A DNA stretch of 64,000 nucleotides from Acidimicrobiales bacterium (lineage in GTDB: Bacteria > Actinomycetota > Acidimicrobiia > Acidimicrobiales > JACCXE01). The DNA is taken from contig DASZWD010000067.1 of the NCBI GenBank assembly GCA_035546775.1, positions 19,158 to 83,157 on the forward strand, read 5' to 3'. This document shows positions 16,724-25,500 of this stretch, one piece after another (position 1 is the first letter of the stretch; each line of letters starts with the position of its first letter). The position numbers and the translations under genes are program-made. Under the pieces are notes generated by a model. The model saw only the letters and a program-made list of their open reading frames with translations. It ran no database searches and was not told where the DNA came from.

Positions 16724-18366
16724 GACAGGGTCTTCCGCCGATCGCCCACCAGGCGGCTCCACAACAGCGGCGGCGCGATGACGAGGGCGCAGATGAACAA
16801 GCCGATGAGCACGATCAGCGACTGCGCCGCGCTCCAACCCGCGGGCGCCGTCAGCACGACGGGCGACGCCACCGGATCGGCGGCGTTCGCACTGCCGCCA
16901 AGCGACCCCGACGCCGTGTTGTCAGCCGCGAGCACCGTCGAACCATCCGCCGCCGTCACCGGTGTGGTCCCGCCGCTGCTCCCGCTCGACGTCGCCGCTT
17001 TCGTTGCGCCCCCCTTGCTCGCGGTGGTGCCGGTAGGGCCGCGCTGGCCTTGCCCGCCGCTGGCGGTCGGCTTGACGGCCGTCTTCACCTTCTTCGCGCC
17101 GCCGGTGCCGTCGGGGCACTGGTTGGCCCCCTGCTGGTCGCACGCCTGCGGCTGGGGGGCGTGATCGGCCAGCAGGTTGGTGCCGTCGGGCGAGAACGTC
17201 GGGTTCTTGCACTTGGTGATGTCGACGTCCTCGACCACGACACCGGGGATCTTCTTGATCTGGTCGAGGCCTTCTTGGGCGAGGTTGATCGGCAGCGGCG
17301 AGTAGCCGAGCGACGCCGAGCGCTGCTGCGCTTCGCACATCGCGTAGTACATGAACTTGCCGAGCGTCTTGCCCTTGTCGGCGTTGAACTGCCCGTGCAC
17401 GGTCGTAGGCAGGATGAAGTACGAGTACGACGAGAGCTGGTAGTTGCGTGGGTCGGTGTCGGTGTAGACGTCGTCGAGGATCTGCGTCAGGTAGTCGGCC
17501 GAGTTGGCGTCCTGGTTGATGCGCGCCTTGAGCAGCGACACCGCCACGTTCTCGGGCGTCGGCTCGGTGTAATAGCCGGCGCCGTTCAGCACCTTCGCCA
17601 CCGGGAAGCCCTGGTTGATGGCGTAGGAGTAGTTGACGTAGCCGATGGCGCCGTCGGCGAAGTTCTGCGACACGTAGGACGCCACGCCCAGGTCGCCGTT
17701 CTGGGCGATCATCCCGGTGACGGTCGGGTAGTAGGAGGTGAAGCCGCACGCCGGGGCGCGCCCGGAGCGCTGACAGAAGTCCATCCACACGTCGTTGTGC
17801 GTGTGGATCATCCAGTTCGAGAATTGGGCGCTTGAGCCCGAACCGTCGGAGCGCACCACCGGCACGATCGGCCGATCGGGCATCGTGAGCCCCGGGTTGT
17901 CAGCCTGGATCGCGGGGTCGTTCCACTTCGTGATCTTTTCCGTGAAGATTTTGGCGACGTTGGTCCCCGACAGGCGCAGGTTCGTCACCCGCTGCCCGTT
18001 GATGTGCAGGTTGTACATGAACGACGTACCACCGGCAGTCACCGGTATGTACGCGTAGCTCCCCGGCGCCGGATTCTCGGGCGCCGATCCGTCCTCCGGA
18101 TGAAACTGGAAGGGGATGTCGGACGCGGCGAAGTCGACGGTGCCGTTGAGCCAGTTCTTGCGGCCCGACGACGAACCGCTCGGGTTGTAGTCGACGGTGA
18201 TGCCGAACTGCTTCACGTTCACCCGCATGTCGTCGATGGCGTTGGCCGCCCACGACGAGCCCTCGCCCGAGATGCGCACGTAGCTGTCGGCCCGCGCCTG
18301 TCCCGGAACCGACGCGAGCGCCACCACCGCGAGCGCCGCCAAGGGGCGGAGACGATTCCAGTTCAC
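16720..18366 (-). CDS. pstS: PstS phosphate-binding protein with C-terminal membrane anchor (548 aa)
   Basis: Signal peptide (residues 1-26), then a PstS fold: ISGEGSSWAANAI for the first phosphate loop, YNPSGSSSGRKNWLNGTVDF, AASDIPF, VAKIFTEKITKWNDPAIQ and RSDGSGSSAQFSNWM, all positioned as in PstS. GAIGYVNYSYA matches the conserved GxIGYxE/xxYA segment. A Lys/Gly/Ser/Thr-rich linker of about 100 residues leads to a transmembrane helix (SLIVLIGLFICALVIAPPLL). The GTG start overlaps the pstA stop. The domain should deliver phosphate to PstCA; anchoring by a C-terminal helix rather than a lipobox is uncommon. Confidence 0.88.
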   Translation of the reverse strand: MNWNRLRPLAALAVVALASVPGQARADSYVRISGEGSSWAANAIDDMRVNVKQFGITVDYNPSGSSSGRKNWLNGTVDFAASDIPFQFHPEDGSAPENPAPGSYAYIPVTAGGTSFMYNLHINGQRVTNLRLSGTNVAKIFTEKITKWNDPAIQADNPGLTMPDRPIVPVVRSDGSGSSAQFSNWMIHTHNDVWMDFCQRSGRAPACGFTSYYPTVTGMIAQNGDLGVASYVSQNFADGAIGYVNYSYAINQGFPVAKVLNGAGYYTEPTPENVAVSLLKARINQDANSADYLTQILDDVYTDTDPRNYQLSSYSYFILPTTVHGQFNADKGKTLGKFMYYAMCEAQQRSASLGYSPLPINLAQEGLDQIKKIPGVVVEDVDITKCKNPTFSPDGTNLLADHAPQPQACDQQGANQCPDGTGGAKKVKTAVKPTASGGQGQRGPTGTTASKGGATKAATSSGSSGGTTPVTAADGSTVLAADNTASGSLGGSANAADPVASPVVLTAPAGWSAAQSLIVLIGLFICALVIAPPLLWSRLVGDRRKTLS

Positions 18367-19601
18367 GATGCAGCACTCGCCTTTGTTTCGAAGCGTTGGA
18401 GGTCGCGCAGCGACTTGCGCGCCAGCGCCCGTCGCTGCCGGTCACTGATCTGGCCCGCCGGTTTCCCGCCGAGGATGCGGGCGGTGACGAAGAGCACCAG
18501 CACGAGGATCATCAGCACCGAAGCGGTGGCGTAACCGCGCTCGATGAAGGCCGACTGCGGCGAGCGCACGAACTCGAAGGCCTGCAACGGCAGCGACATC
18601 ATCGGGCCCTTCACCGGGTTCTTGTTCATGACCGCGGTCACGCCCGAGGTGAGCAGGATCGGCGCCGTCTCGCCGACGCCGCGCGCGACGCCGAGGATCA
18701 CCGACGTCGTCAGGCCCGAACGCGCCGTGGGCAACACGACGTGCCACACCGTGCGCCACGTCGGTGCACCCAGGGCGGCGGACGCCTCACGCAGGTTGCC
18801 GGGCACGAGGCGCAACACGACGTCCGAGGACCGGATGACGATCGGCAGCATCATGATGCTGACGGCGACGGCGGCGGCCAAGCCGCAGCGTTCGAGCCCG
18901 AACACCAGAATCAGCGTGGCGAAGATGAACAGGCCGGCGATGATCGACGGCAGCGCCGTCATGGCGTCGACGATGGTGCGCACCGGCGACGACAGCCGAC
19001 TGCGCGTCTGGGTCAGGAACACGGCGCAGCTCACGCCGAGCGGCACGGTGACCACGAGGGCGATCACCATGATGATGAGGCTGCCGAGCATGGCGTGGGC
19101 GATGCCGCCCTTGGTCAGTGGGTCGGTTGGCCGCGTCGTGCTCATGTCCTGCGTGTAGAAGTTCCGCCGGAAGAAGACGTGGCGTCCCTCCCACACGATG
19201 AACAGGATCACCGACGCGAGCGCGATCATCGCCACGAGCGCGGCGGTCATCAGCAACACCGCCATCACGCGATCGACCACCGCCGGGCGGCTCTCGGTGA
19301 ACGACAGCAGCAGCGCGTACACAGCGACGAAGAGCACGTAGGTCACCAGGACAAAGCCGAGCGCGCCCTCGAGCGGGGCCACGCGGCCGAAGATCAGCAG
19401 CGACGCGCAGATCGAACTCGCAGCCGCGCCGAGCACGTTGAGCACGCCTTCGCGCGACGTGCCGCGGATGCGCCGGCGCGCCGACGCCAGGTGTTGATCG
19501 CCCTCGGTGACGGGGTTGAACGTGCGCCCGACGGGCGGCATCGTCGAGAGGTCGGAAGGGACGCCGCCGAGTTGCGTGGCGCCGGGCAGAACCGTCGTCA
19601 T
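18363..19601 (-). CDS. pstA: PstA phosphate ABC transporter permease with N-terminal extension (412 aa)
   Basis: The last 290 residues are a PstA permease: GGIAHAMLGSLIIMVIALVV, the EAA loop EASAALGAPTWRTVWHVVLP, ARGVGETAPILLTSG and the closing helices. About 120 residues precede it, with a soluble N-terminus and two or three additional hydrophobic segments, which makes it longer than usual (around 290 aa). The ATG overlaps the pstC stop (ATGA). It forms the channel with PstC and uses PstB from the same operon. Confidence 0.92.
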   Translation of the reverse strand: MTTVLPGATQLGGVPSDLSTMPPVGRTFNPVTEGDQHLASARRRIRGTSREGVLNVLGAAASSICASLLIFGRVAPLEGALGFVLVTYVLFVAVYALLLSFTESRPAVVDRVMAVLLMTAALVAMIALASVILFIVWEGRHVFFRRNFYTQDMSTTRPTDPLTKGGIAHAMLGSLIIMVIALVVTVPLGVSCAVFLTQTRSRLSSPVRTIVDAMTALPSIIAGLFIFATLILVFGLERCGLAAAVAVSIMMLPIVIRSSDVVLRLVPGNLREASAALGAPTWRTVWHVVLPTARSGLTTSVILGVARGVGETAPILLTSGVTAVMNKNPVKGPMMSLPLQAFEFVRSPQSAFIERGYATASVLMILVLVLFVTARILGGKPAGQISDRQRRALARKSLRDLQRFETKASAAS

Positions 19602-20614
19602 GCTTCCGATTCCGCCCCGGAGCGCGAGCGGGCGATGAAGATCGACGCCACGAAGTTGACCCCCAAGGTCATGAGGAACAGGGCGAGGCCAGCGGCGAAC
19701 AGCGCGGAGAGACCGAAGCCCGACGCGTCGCCGTAGCGGCTGGCGATGAGGCTCGACACCGAGTTCGATCCCGCTTCGAGCAGGTGGAACGTGATGTCAA
19801 AGCGAGGCGAGATGATCAGCAGCACTGCGATCGTCTCGCCCAGCGCCCGGCCGAGGCCGAGCATGGTGCCGCCGATGATGCCGCCCTGCCCGAAGGGCAG
19901 CGAGACGATGCGGATCATCCCCCACCGCGTCGAGCCCAGCGCCAGCGCGCCTTCGCGCTCGCCCGCGGGCACCTGCGAGAACACTTCGCGCATGACCGAG
20001 CACTGGATCGGGATGACCATCATCGCCACGACGACACCGGCGATGAAGGTCGACGCCGTGTAGACGCTCGCGGTGGCGAGCGGGCTGTGGGGCTCCGCGC
20101 CCGACACGTGGAAGATCGGAATCCAGCCGAGCCACGCCGACAGCCAGCGGGCGATCGGCACGATCTTGCCTTCGAGGAACTTCAGCCCCCAGAGCCCGTA
20201 GACGATGCTCGGCACCGCCGCCATGAGGTCCACCGCGGCGACGAAGATCGACCGCAGTTTTGCCGGGACGATCTCGGTGATGAACAGCGCCGTGCCGAGT
20301 GACAACGGAATGGCGACGGCCACCGCGACGACGGCGATCAGAACGGTGAAGGTCAGGACCGACGCGATGCCGAAGTGCTGGCGGTCCGGCTGCCATTCAG
20401 ACGTCGTGATGAACGAGAAGCCGGTCTTGGCCAGTGCCTTGGTCGCCTGCGCGGTGAGGAATACACCGACGGCGACCATGAGGGCGAGCACCCACACGCC
20501 CGAGCCGGTGACACCGCGGCGGAAGATCTTGTCGCCGCGATCGGGACGCGCATCGAGGTTGCGCGCCTCGGTTGCCGGCGGCTCGACGGGTACGGGGATC
20601 GTCGTCGCCGTCAT
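19598..20614 (-). CDS. pstC: PstC phosphate ABC transporter permease (338 aa)
   Basis: It has the typical PstC length and pattern: an N-terminal cytoplasmic stretch, a first helix (GVWVLALMVAVGVFL), FITTSEWQP, LGTALFITEIVP, and a loop ALALGSTRWGMIRIVSLPFG as the EAA motif, then ALGETIAVLLIIS. The start codon directly follows the stop of the small membrane protein (TAG-ATG). It is the inner-membrane channel subunit for phosphate import. Confidence 0.93.
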   Translation of the reverse strand: MTATTIPVPVEPPATEARNLDARPDRGDKIFRRGVTGSGVWVLALMVAVGVFLTAQATKALAKTGFSFITTSEWQPDRQHFGIASVLTFTVLIAVVAVAVAIPLSLGTALFITEIVPAKLRSIFVAAVDLMAAVPSIVYGLWGLKFLEGKIVPIARWLSAWLGWIPIFHVSGAEPHSPLATASVYTASTFIAGVVVAMMVIPIQCSVMREVFSQVPAGEREGALALGSTRWGMIRIVSLPFGQGGIIGGTMLGLGRALGETIAVLLIISPRFDITFHLLEAGSNSVSSLIASRYGDASGFGLSALFAAGLALFLMTLGVNFVASIFIARSRSGAESEA

Positions 20615-20986
20615 CTACGTGGCCCACGCCACGAAGAGGATCAACACGATCACTGCGCCGACGAGGGGCAGCAGCACGTCGGGATGCAGCAGCTGGCGCG
20701 GGTCCCACTGCGGGCGCGCCGGACGCCGGGCGAGAGGCGGGGCGGCCGCGGCGACTGGCGCGTCGAGGCTGAACAGCGGCGGGGAGTAGTACCCGACGCC
20801 GGGTCCGTTCGCATTCGTCGTGGAGACCACGACCTGCACCGGCGGAGGCGGCGGTGGGAGGATCTCGACGGTCGCCTCGGCTTCCGCCGTGGCCAGCGTC
20901 CACTCACCGGTCGCACGATCGAGTCGCCACTTCCGCGGCGCCTGCGGGTCGTCGCCCGCGGGAGAGGAAGCGCCCCGATTCAGCAC
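20615..20986 (-). CDS. small membrane protein at the head of the pst operon (123 aa)
   Basis: The hydrophilic N-terminus contains PRKWRLDRATGEW, a Pro-rich stretch (LPPPPPPVQVVV) and a Pro/Ala/Arg segment. The single C-terminal helix (LLPLVGAVIVLILFVAWAT) ends at the last residue, as in tail-anchored proteins. Its stop is directly followed by the pstC start, so it is the first gene of the coupled chain. The GTG at 20986 has no clear ribosome site. No family is recognised; it may be a small accessory subunit of the transporter. Confidence 0.6.
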   Translation of the reverse strand: MLNRGASSPAGDDPQAPRKWRLDRATGEWTLATAEAEATVEILPPPPPPVQVVVSTTNANGPGVGYYSPPLFSLDAPVAAAAPPLARRPARPQWDPRQLLHPDVLLPLVGAVIVLILFVAWAT

Positions 20987-21034
20987 GGAGTTCAGTCAAT
21001 CGAAACCGACTGTCCTCCCTCCCAACCCGAAGTG

Positions 21035-21057
21035 TCGGGAAGGTGAACGAACGCGAA

Positions 21058-21058
<1 letters not shown>
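21035..21058 (-). promoter_or_regulatory. possible PHO-box upstream of the pst operon
   Basis: On the minus strand GTTCGCGTTC is followed directly by GTTCACCTTCC, between the regulator gene and the first gene of the chain. GTTCACC is the core of actinobacterial PHO boxes, but the repeat interval is 10 rather than 11 bases and the second unit has two mismatches. Weak evidence. Confidence 0.3.
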
Positions 21059-21756
<698 letters not shown>

Positions 21757-21762
<6 letters not shown>

Positions 21763-21790
21763 AATGCTACGGGCGAACGTTCACAAACCT
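21757..21790. promoter_or_regulatory. GTTCACA direct repeats at the regulator start
   Basis: On the plus strand GTTCACAATGC (21757) and GTTCACAAACC (21779) are exactly 22 bases apart, two PHO-box units of 11, with TACGGGCGAAC between them. They overlap the presumed start codon of the response regulator, which suits autoregulation. The orientation is opposite to the gene, so support is modest. Confidence 0.35.
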
Positions 21791-21854
21791 GGCCTGCACA
21801 TGGCCGCTGACGCCGACTGTTTACCTTCGCGTCACCCGACGTTGGGAGGAAGGA

Positions 21855-22130
21855 CTACTCCGCCTCTTCCTCGGGGTAGCCGAGGTCCCACTCGAGGGTG
21901 AGGTTCTCGCGCTCGGCATCGCGCACGACGCGCTCGCGGTTACGACGGAACTGCGGGTCGTGCGGCGGGAGCAGCACGAGCCGGGCCATGGCGCGCTGGC
22001 GGAACTCCTCGATCAGGGCGCGGTCACCGAAGTCGGATTGGATCTCCCAGTGCGGCATGACGGGGCCGAGATACACGACCCGGACATGGCCGCGGGGAGG
22101 TTGCGGGGCGGTTTCTTCGGCGAGCGACAT
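21855..22130 (-). CDS. hypothetical protein (91 aa)
   Basis: A short soluble protein: VRVVYLGPVMPHWEIQSDFG, then an Arg-rich helical middle (EEFRQRAMARLVLLPPHDP, RRNRERVVRDAE) and an acidic end (WDLGYPEEEAE). No signal peptide, membrane segment or known motif is seen. It follows the HtrA gene by about 13 bp on the same strand and may be cotranscribed with it. Coding is supported by the GC-rich third positions and plausible composition; the function is unknown. Confidence 0.6.
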   Translation of the reverse strand: MSLAEETAPQPPRGHVRVVYLGPVMPHWEIQSDFGDRALIEEFRQRAMARLVLLPPHDPQFRRNRERVVRDAERENLTLEWDLGYPEEEAE

Positions 22131-22143
22131 AAGGCGGAAGATT

Positions 22144-23364
22144 CTACTGGCTCACGCTGCGGCTACCGACGGTCAACGTGCCCGTGCGCTTGTCGCCGCC
22201 CCGGTAGTAGGTGAACGACACCTTGGCGCCAGCCTTGCTGGCGCGCACGGCGGCGACGAGGTCGCTGGAGCTCGCCACGTCCTTGCCGTCGAACTTCGTG
22301 ATCACGTCGCCCACCCGGATGCCGGCGTTCTCGCTGGGCGAGCCGGCGGTGACGTCCTGCACCACGGCGCCGTTGTCGACCGGCACGCCGAGTTGCGCTT
22401 TCAGGTCCGGCGTCAGCGAGACGGTGGCCACGCCGATGAAGGGCGAACCCTGGGCTGCACCCGACTTGCCCGAGCGCAGCTGGTCGATCAGCGGCTTGAT
22501 CGAGTCGATGGCGATGGCGAAGCCGATCGACTCGACCGTGGCGCCGGAGCCGTCGCCGCGGATGACGACGGTGTTCATGCCCACGACCTCACCCTTGGCG
22601 TTGAGGAGCGGGCCGCCCGAGTTGCCGGCGTTGATGGCGGCGTCGGTCTGGATCAGGTGGCTCAGGTTCTCCTGCGGATCGTCGATCGAGCGGTTGAGCG
22701 CCGAGACGATGCCCTTGGTCACCGTGTTGCCGCCGACGAGGGCGAGGGCGTTGCCGATGGCGATCACGTCGTCGCCCACCTCGAGCTGCGACGAGTTGCC
22801 CAGCGTGACGGTCTTGAGGCCGCTGGCGTTGCGCACCTTGATGATGGCGACGTCGTTGACGGGGTCGGCGCCCACGAGGTCGGCCGGGCGCGGCTGCTGC
22901 TGGCCGGCGAAGGTCACCGTGATCTTCTGTGCACCCTCGATGACGTGGTTGTTCGTGAGGATCTCGCCGTCCGAGGTCAGCACCATCCCGGTGCCGGCGC
23001 CCGTCACCCGTTGCACCGTCGGGCCGAAGAAGCCGTTCTGCTGCACGAAACCGTCGGTCTCGATCGACACGACCGCGGGCTCGGTCTTGGCCAGCACGCC
23101 CTGGACGTCGAGGGCCCCGTTGCGCAACTTCAGATTTGTGCCGGGCGCGAATGTCAGCGACGTGCCGTTGCGGCTCGAGCGCGTCGCCAGCGCGACGATG
23201 CCGCCGCCGAGCAAGCCGCCGATAAGCGCCACGACCAGCAGCAACGACATGGCGACGCGCGGCGGGGCCACTTTGTCCGATTCGCCCGGACCAGCAGTGG
23301 GGAGGGGCTCGAGCGTCGAATCTTGTGGATCGACGGCCAGGACTTCGGTGGGATCTTCAGCCAT
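22144..23364 (-). CDS. HtrA/DegP-like membrane-anchored serine protease with PDZ domain (406 aa)
   Basis: An acidic cytoplasmic N-terminus is followed by one membrane helix (VAMSLLLVVALIGGLLGGGI), then a trypsin-like protease with His in TNNHVIEGA, Asp in NDVAIIKVRN and Ser in GNSGGPLLN. A PDZ domain (GIRVGDVITKFDGKDVASSS) ends the protein. All three catalytic residues are present. Such proteases handle misfolded or regulated envelope proteins. It is probably transcribed with the 91-aa gene downstream. Confidence 0.93.
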   Translation of the reverse strand: MAEDPTEVLAVDPQDSTLEPLPTAGPGESDKVAPPRVAMSLLLVVALIGGLLGGGIVALATRSSRNGTSLTFAPGTNLKLRNGALDVQGVLAKTEPAVVSIETDGFVQQNGFFGPTVQRVTGAGTGMVLTSDGEILTNNHVIEGAQKITVTFAGQQQPRPADLVGADPVNDVAIIKVRNASGLKTVTLGNSSQLEVGDDVIAIGNALALVGGNTVTKGIVSALNRSIDDPQENLSHLIQTDAAINAGNSGGPLLNAKGEVVGMNTVVIRGDGSGATVESIGFAIAIDSIKPLIDQLRSGKSGAAQGSPFIGVATVSLTPDLKAQLGVPVDNGAVVQDVTAGSPSENAGIRVGDVITKFDGKDVASSSDLVAAVRASKAGAKVSFTYYRGGDKRTGTLTVGSRSVSQ

Positions 23365-23451
23365 CTAAAGCTCCGGGCGATACGTAGAAAACATGGGAAC
23401 CAGGACGAGAATGGCGACGTCTAAGCGGTTACCCGACGAGGAGGTCGCGCA

Positions 23452-23703
23452 ATGGACACTGAGTGGATGAGCATCGGCAAGTGCCGTGAGGTGCATCCTG
23501 CCGTGTTTTTCCCGAGTGATGGTGTCGGGGTCGAGATCGCCCGCAAACTGTGCGCCGACTGTCCCGTCAAGGCGCCGTGTCTCGAATACGCCATCGAGAA
23601 CAAGATCGATCATGGCGTATGGGGCGGCGCCTCCGAGCGCGAGCGCCGTCGCATCATGCGCCAGCGCCGCCTCGATGCGGCGGCTTTGCGCGCCGCCAAC
23701 TAA
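23452..23703 (+). CDS. WhiB-family Fe-S transcriptional regulator (83 aa)
   Basis: Four Cys at 11, 34, 37 and 43 form the WhiB pattern (C-x22-C-x2-C-x5-C) that holds a [4Fe-4S] cluster. The DHGVWGGASERERR turn and the basic tail (RRRIMRQRR) are the family's sigma-factor- and DNA-binding parts. It diverges from the HtrA gene and ends before a 24-bp stem terminator. Which WhiB subgroup it belongs to cannot be fixed here. Confidence 0.93.
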   Translation: MDTEWMSIGKCREVHPAVFFPSDGVGVEIARKLCADCPVKAPCLEYAIENKIDHGVWGGASERERRRIMRQRRLDAAALRAAN

Positions 23704-23715
23704 CAGCACGCTCTC

Positions 23716-23766
23716 CGAACTCGCTCTGTCCTGCACCGCCTGGCGGTGCAGGACAGAGCGAGTTCG
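23716..23766. terminator. 24-bp perfect hairpin between whiB and tatA
   Basis: Left arm 23716-23739 (starting CGAACTCGCTCTGTCCTG) pairs perfectly with 23743-23766, with a three-base loop. It lies between convergent genes and should terminate both. No U-run is present. Confidence 0.75.
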
Positions 23767-23771
23767 TGTTG

Positions 23772-23942
23772 TCAGGCCTTGTTTTCGGTCTCGGAGTCGT
23801 CCTTGGCGCCTTCTTTGACGCCTTCCTTGAACTCCTTCTGCGCCTGTCCAATCGAACGCGCGAGCTTCGGCAGCCGCGCCGATCCGAACAGGAGAAGGAC
23901 GACGACAAGGATGATCAGTAGTTCTGGGGCTCCCAGGTTCAT
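23772..23942 (-). CDS. tatA: TatA-like twin-arginine translocase subunit (56 aa)
   Basis: The frame from ATG 23942 gives MNLGAPELLIILVVVLLLFG, the typical short TatA helix, then the amphipathic SARLPKLARSIGQAQKEFKE with the conserved FG hinge, and a charged tail ending SETENKA. The length fits TatA. No tatB or tatC is adjacent. It serves export of folded proteins. Confidence 0.9.
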   Translation of the reverse strand: MNLGAPELLIILVVVLLLFGSARLPKLARSIGQAQKEFKEGVKEGAKDDSETENKA

Positions 23943-24067
23943 GGGTTCACTCGATTCGTTTTGCGCGCCAAGCGGCAACATTCAGGCTACAGCCATGTCC
24001 GTATGCAACCAACGCGACGGATTGCGTTCTTTTCCCTATCGGCACCCACATCGTTAGCCTCAACAGC

Positions 24068-24274
24068 ATGTTCCTGGGCGGCGGCGTTTTTCTCTTTTTG
24101 GTCGTCCTGTTCGCCGTCGGCTTCGTCCTGCCGATCTACGCCGCGGTGCGGGCGTTCAACAACGCCGACAATGGCTGGGGCATCGGCATCCTCATCGGCA
24201 TGTTCTTCCCCCTCGTGGGCATCATCCTGGCCGTCGTCTACCTCGGCCAGCAGGGATCACGACCCCGGTACTGA
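24068..24274 (+). CDS. small two-helix membrane protein (68 aa)
   Basis: Two hydrophobic segments (FLFLVVLFAVGFVLPIYAA and IGMFFPLVGIILAVVYL) are separated by the polar loop VRAFNNADNGWGIG. It looks like the small membrane proteins with a superinfection-exclusion-B or YqaE-like topology, but I cannot assign it. It ends two bases before the GTG of the formiminotransferase-like gene, suggesting one transcript. Confidence 0.65.
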   Translation: MFLGGGVFLFLVVLFAVGFVLPIYAAVRAFNNADNGWGIGILIGMFFPLVGIILAVVYLGQQGSRPRY

Positions 24275-24275
24275 C

Positions 24276-25064
24276 GTGCTCGCCTGCGTGGTGAACGTCA
24301 GCGAGGGCCGGCGCACCGATGTGATCGCCGCCCTCGCCGCCGCGGCGGGCGATCACTGCCTCGACGTGCATTCCGACGCCGACCACCACCGCAGCGTGTT
24401 CTGGCTTGCCGGCCCGCGGGTCGAAGACGCCGCCCGGGCCTTGGCGACGACGGCCGTGCGCACCCTAGACATCCACGACCACCAGGGAGTTCACCCCCGG
24501 ATCGGCGTGCTCGACGTCGTACCCTTCGTTCCCGTCGCCCCTCCGTCGACCATGGAGGACGCGCTCGGGGCCCGCAACGCGTTCGCCGCCTGGGCCGGCA
24601 GCGAACTGCGGTTGCCCTGCTTTCTCTACGGGCCCGAGCGCACCTTGCCTCAGGTCCGCCGCGGCGCATTCAGGACCCTGCACCCCGACGCCGGACCTCC
24701 CGAGCCACACCCGACCGCCGGCGCCGCCGCCGTCGGTGCCCGCGGCCCGCTTGTGGCCTACAACCTGTGGCTGGCGCGTCCCGACATCGAAACGGCGCAG
24801 CTCATCGCCCGCGAACTGCGCAGCGAATCCGTGCGCGCGCTCGCCCTGGTCGTGGGTGACCATGTGCAGGTCAGCTGCAATCTGATCGCGCCCACGGTGA
24901 TCGGCCCGGCCGAGATCTACGACGCGGTGGCGGCTCGCACCGACATTGCGCGGGCAGAACTCGTTGGCCTCATCGGCGCCGACGTTCTGGGACGGATCGA
25001 TCCGGCGCGCTGGGCGCAACTCGACCTCGGCGAAAATCGCACGCTCGAGGCCCGACTCCCGTAG
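24276..25064 (+). CDS. glutamate formiminotransferase-like protein (262 aa)
   Basis: The start VLACVVNVSEGRR matches the N-terminal (I/C)ECVPNxSEGR segment of the formiminotransferase N-domain; DVHSDADHHRSVFWLAG and HPRIGVLDVVPFVPV match its conserved folate and formimino-glutamate loops, and RGPLVAYNLWL corresponds to GArxfLiAfNvnL. It is shorter than the fused FTCD enzyme and has no cyclodeaminase. It might act in histidine breakdown or in one-carbon transfer; no hut genes are nearby, so the substrate is uncertain. The GTG start follows the previous stop with one base between. Confidence 0.8.
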   Translation: MLACVVNVSEGRRTDVIAALAAAAGDHCLDVHSDADHHRSVFWLAGPRVEDAARALATTAVRTLDIHDHQGVHPRIGVLDVVPFVPVAPPSTMEDALGARNAFAAWAGSELRLPCFLYGPERTLPQVRRGAFRTLHPDAGPPEPHPTAGAAAVGARGPLVAYNLWLARPDIETAQLIARELRSESVRALALVVGDHVQVSCNLIAPTVIGPAEIYDAVAARTDIARAELVGLIGADVLGRIDPARWAQLDLGENRTLEARLP

Positions 25065-25094
25065 CCGAGCCCCGGGGGAAGTAGCGGCGACCCG

Positions 25095-25379
25095 TTAGGA
25101 CGCGGTGTTCGCCGCGGCCGCGCGGCGGGCGAGGGCGCGTGAGCGACGCACGCGACGGCGCTCGCGCTCGCTCATGCCGCCCCAGATACCGAACTTCTCC
25201 CCGTTCGCCAGGGCGAACTCGAGGCACTCCTCACGCACCACGCAGCCCTTGCAGACCTCTTTGGCCTCTCGGGTCGACGCGCCGCGTTCGGGGAAGAACA
25301 AGTCGGGGTCGACGCCCATGCAGTTGGCGTACTCCTGCCAACTCCGGTCGTCACCTTCCAAAACACTTACGAGATTCAT
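25095..25379 (-). CDS. WhiB-family Fe-S transcriptional regulator (94 aa)
   Basis: Cys 20, 43, 46 and 52 give the WhiB C-x22-C-x2-C-x5-C arrangement. PDLFFPERGASTREAKEVC, then FGIWGGMSERERRRVRRSRA, are very typical of the WhiB1/WhiB2 type group. I chose the ATG at 25379 (MNLVSVLEGDD) since the longer frame upstream is not WhiB-like. It diverges from the carboxypeptidase gene. Confidence 0.93.
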   Translation of the reverse strand: MNLVSVLEGDDRSWQEYANCMGVDPDLFFPERGASTREAKEVCKGCVVREECLEFALANGEKFGIWGGMSERERRRVRRSRALARRAAAANTAS

Positions 25380-25500
25380 CGGTCGCTCCCTCCCCGGCAT
25401 CGCGTGAACTACTTGCACCGATGGAATTACAAGCATGTGATACTTGAATTTTCACGACCGCGCAAGAGCGCGAGTGCGCTTTTGCGTAGTTTTCGGGCCC

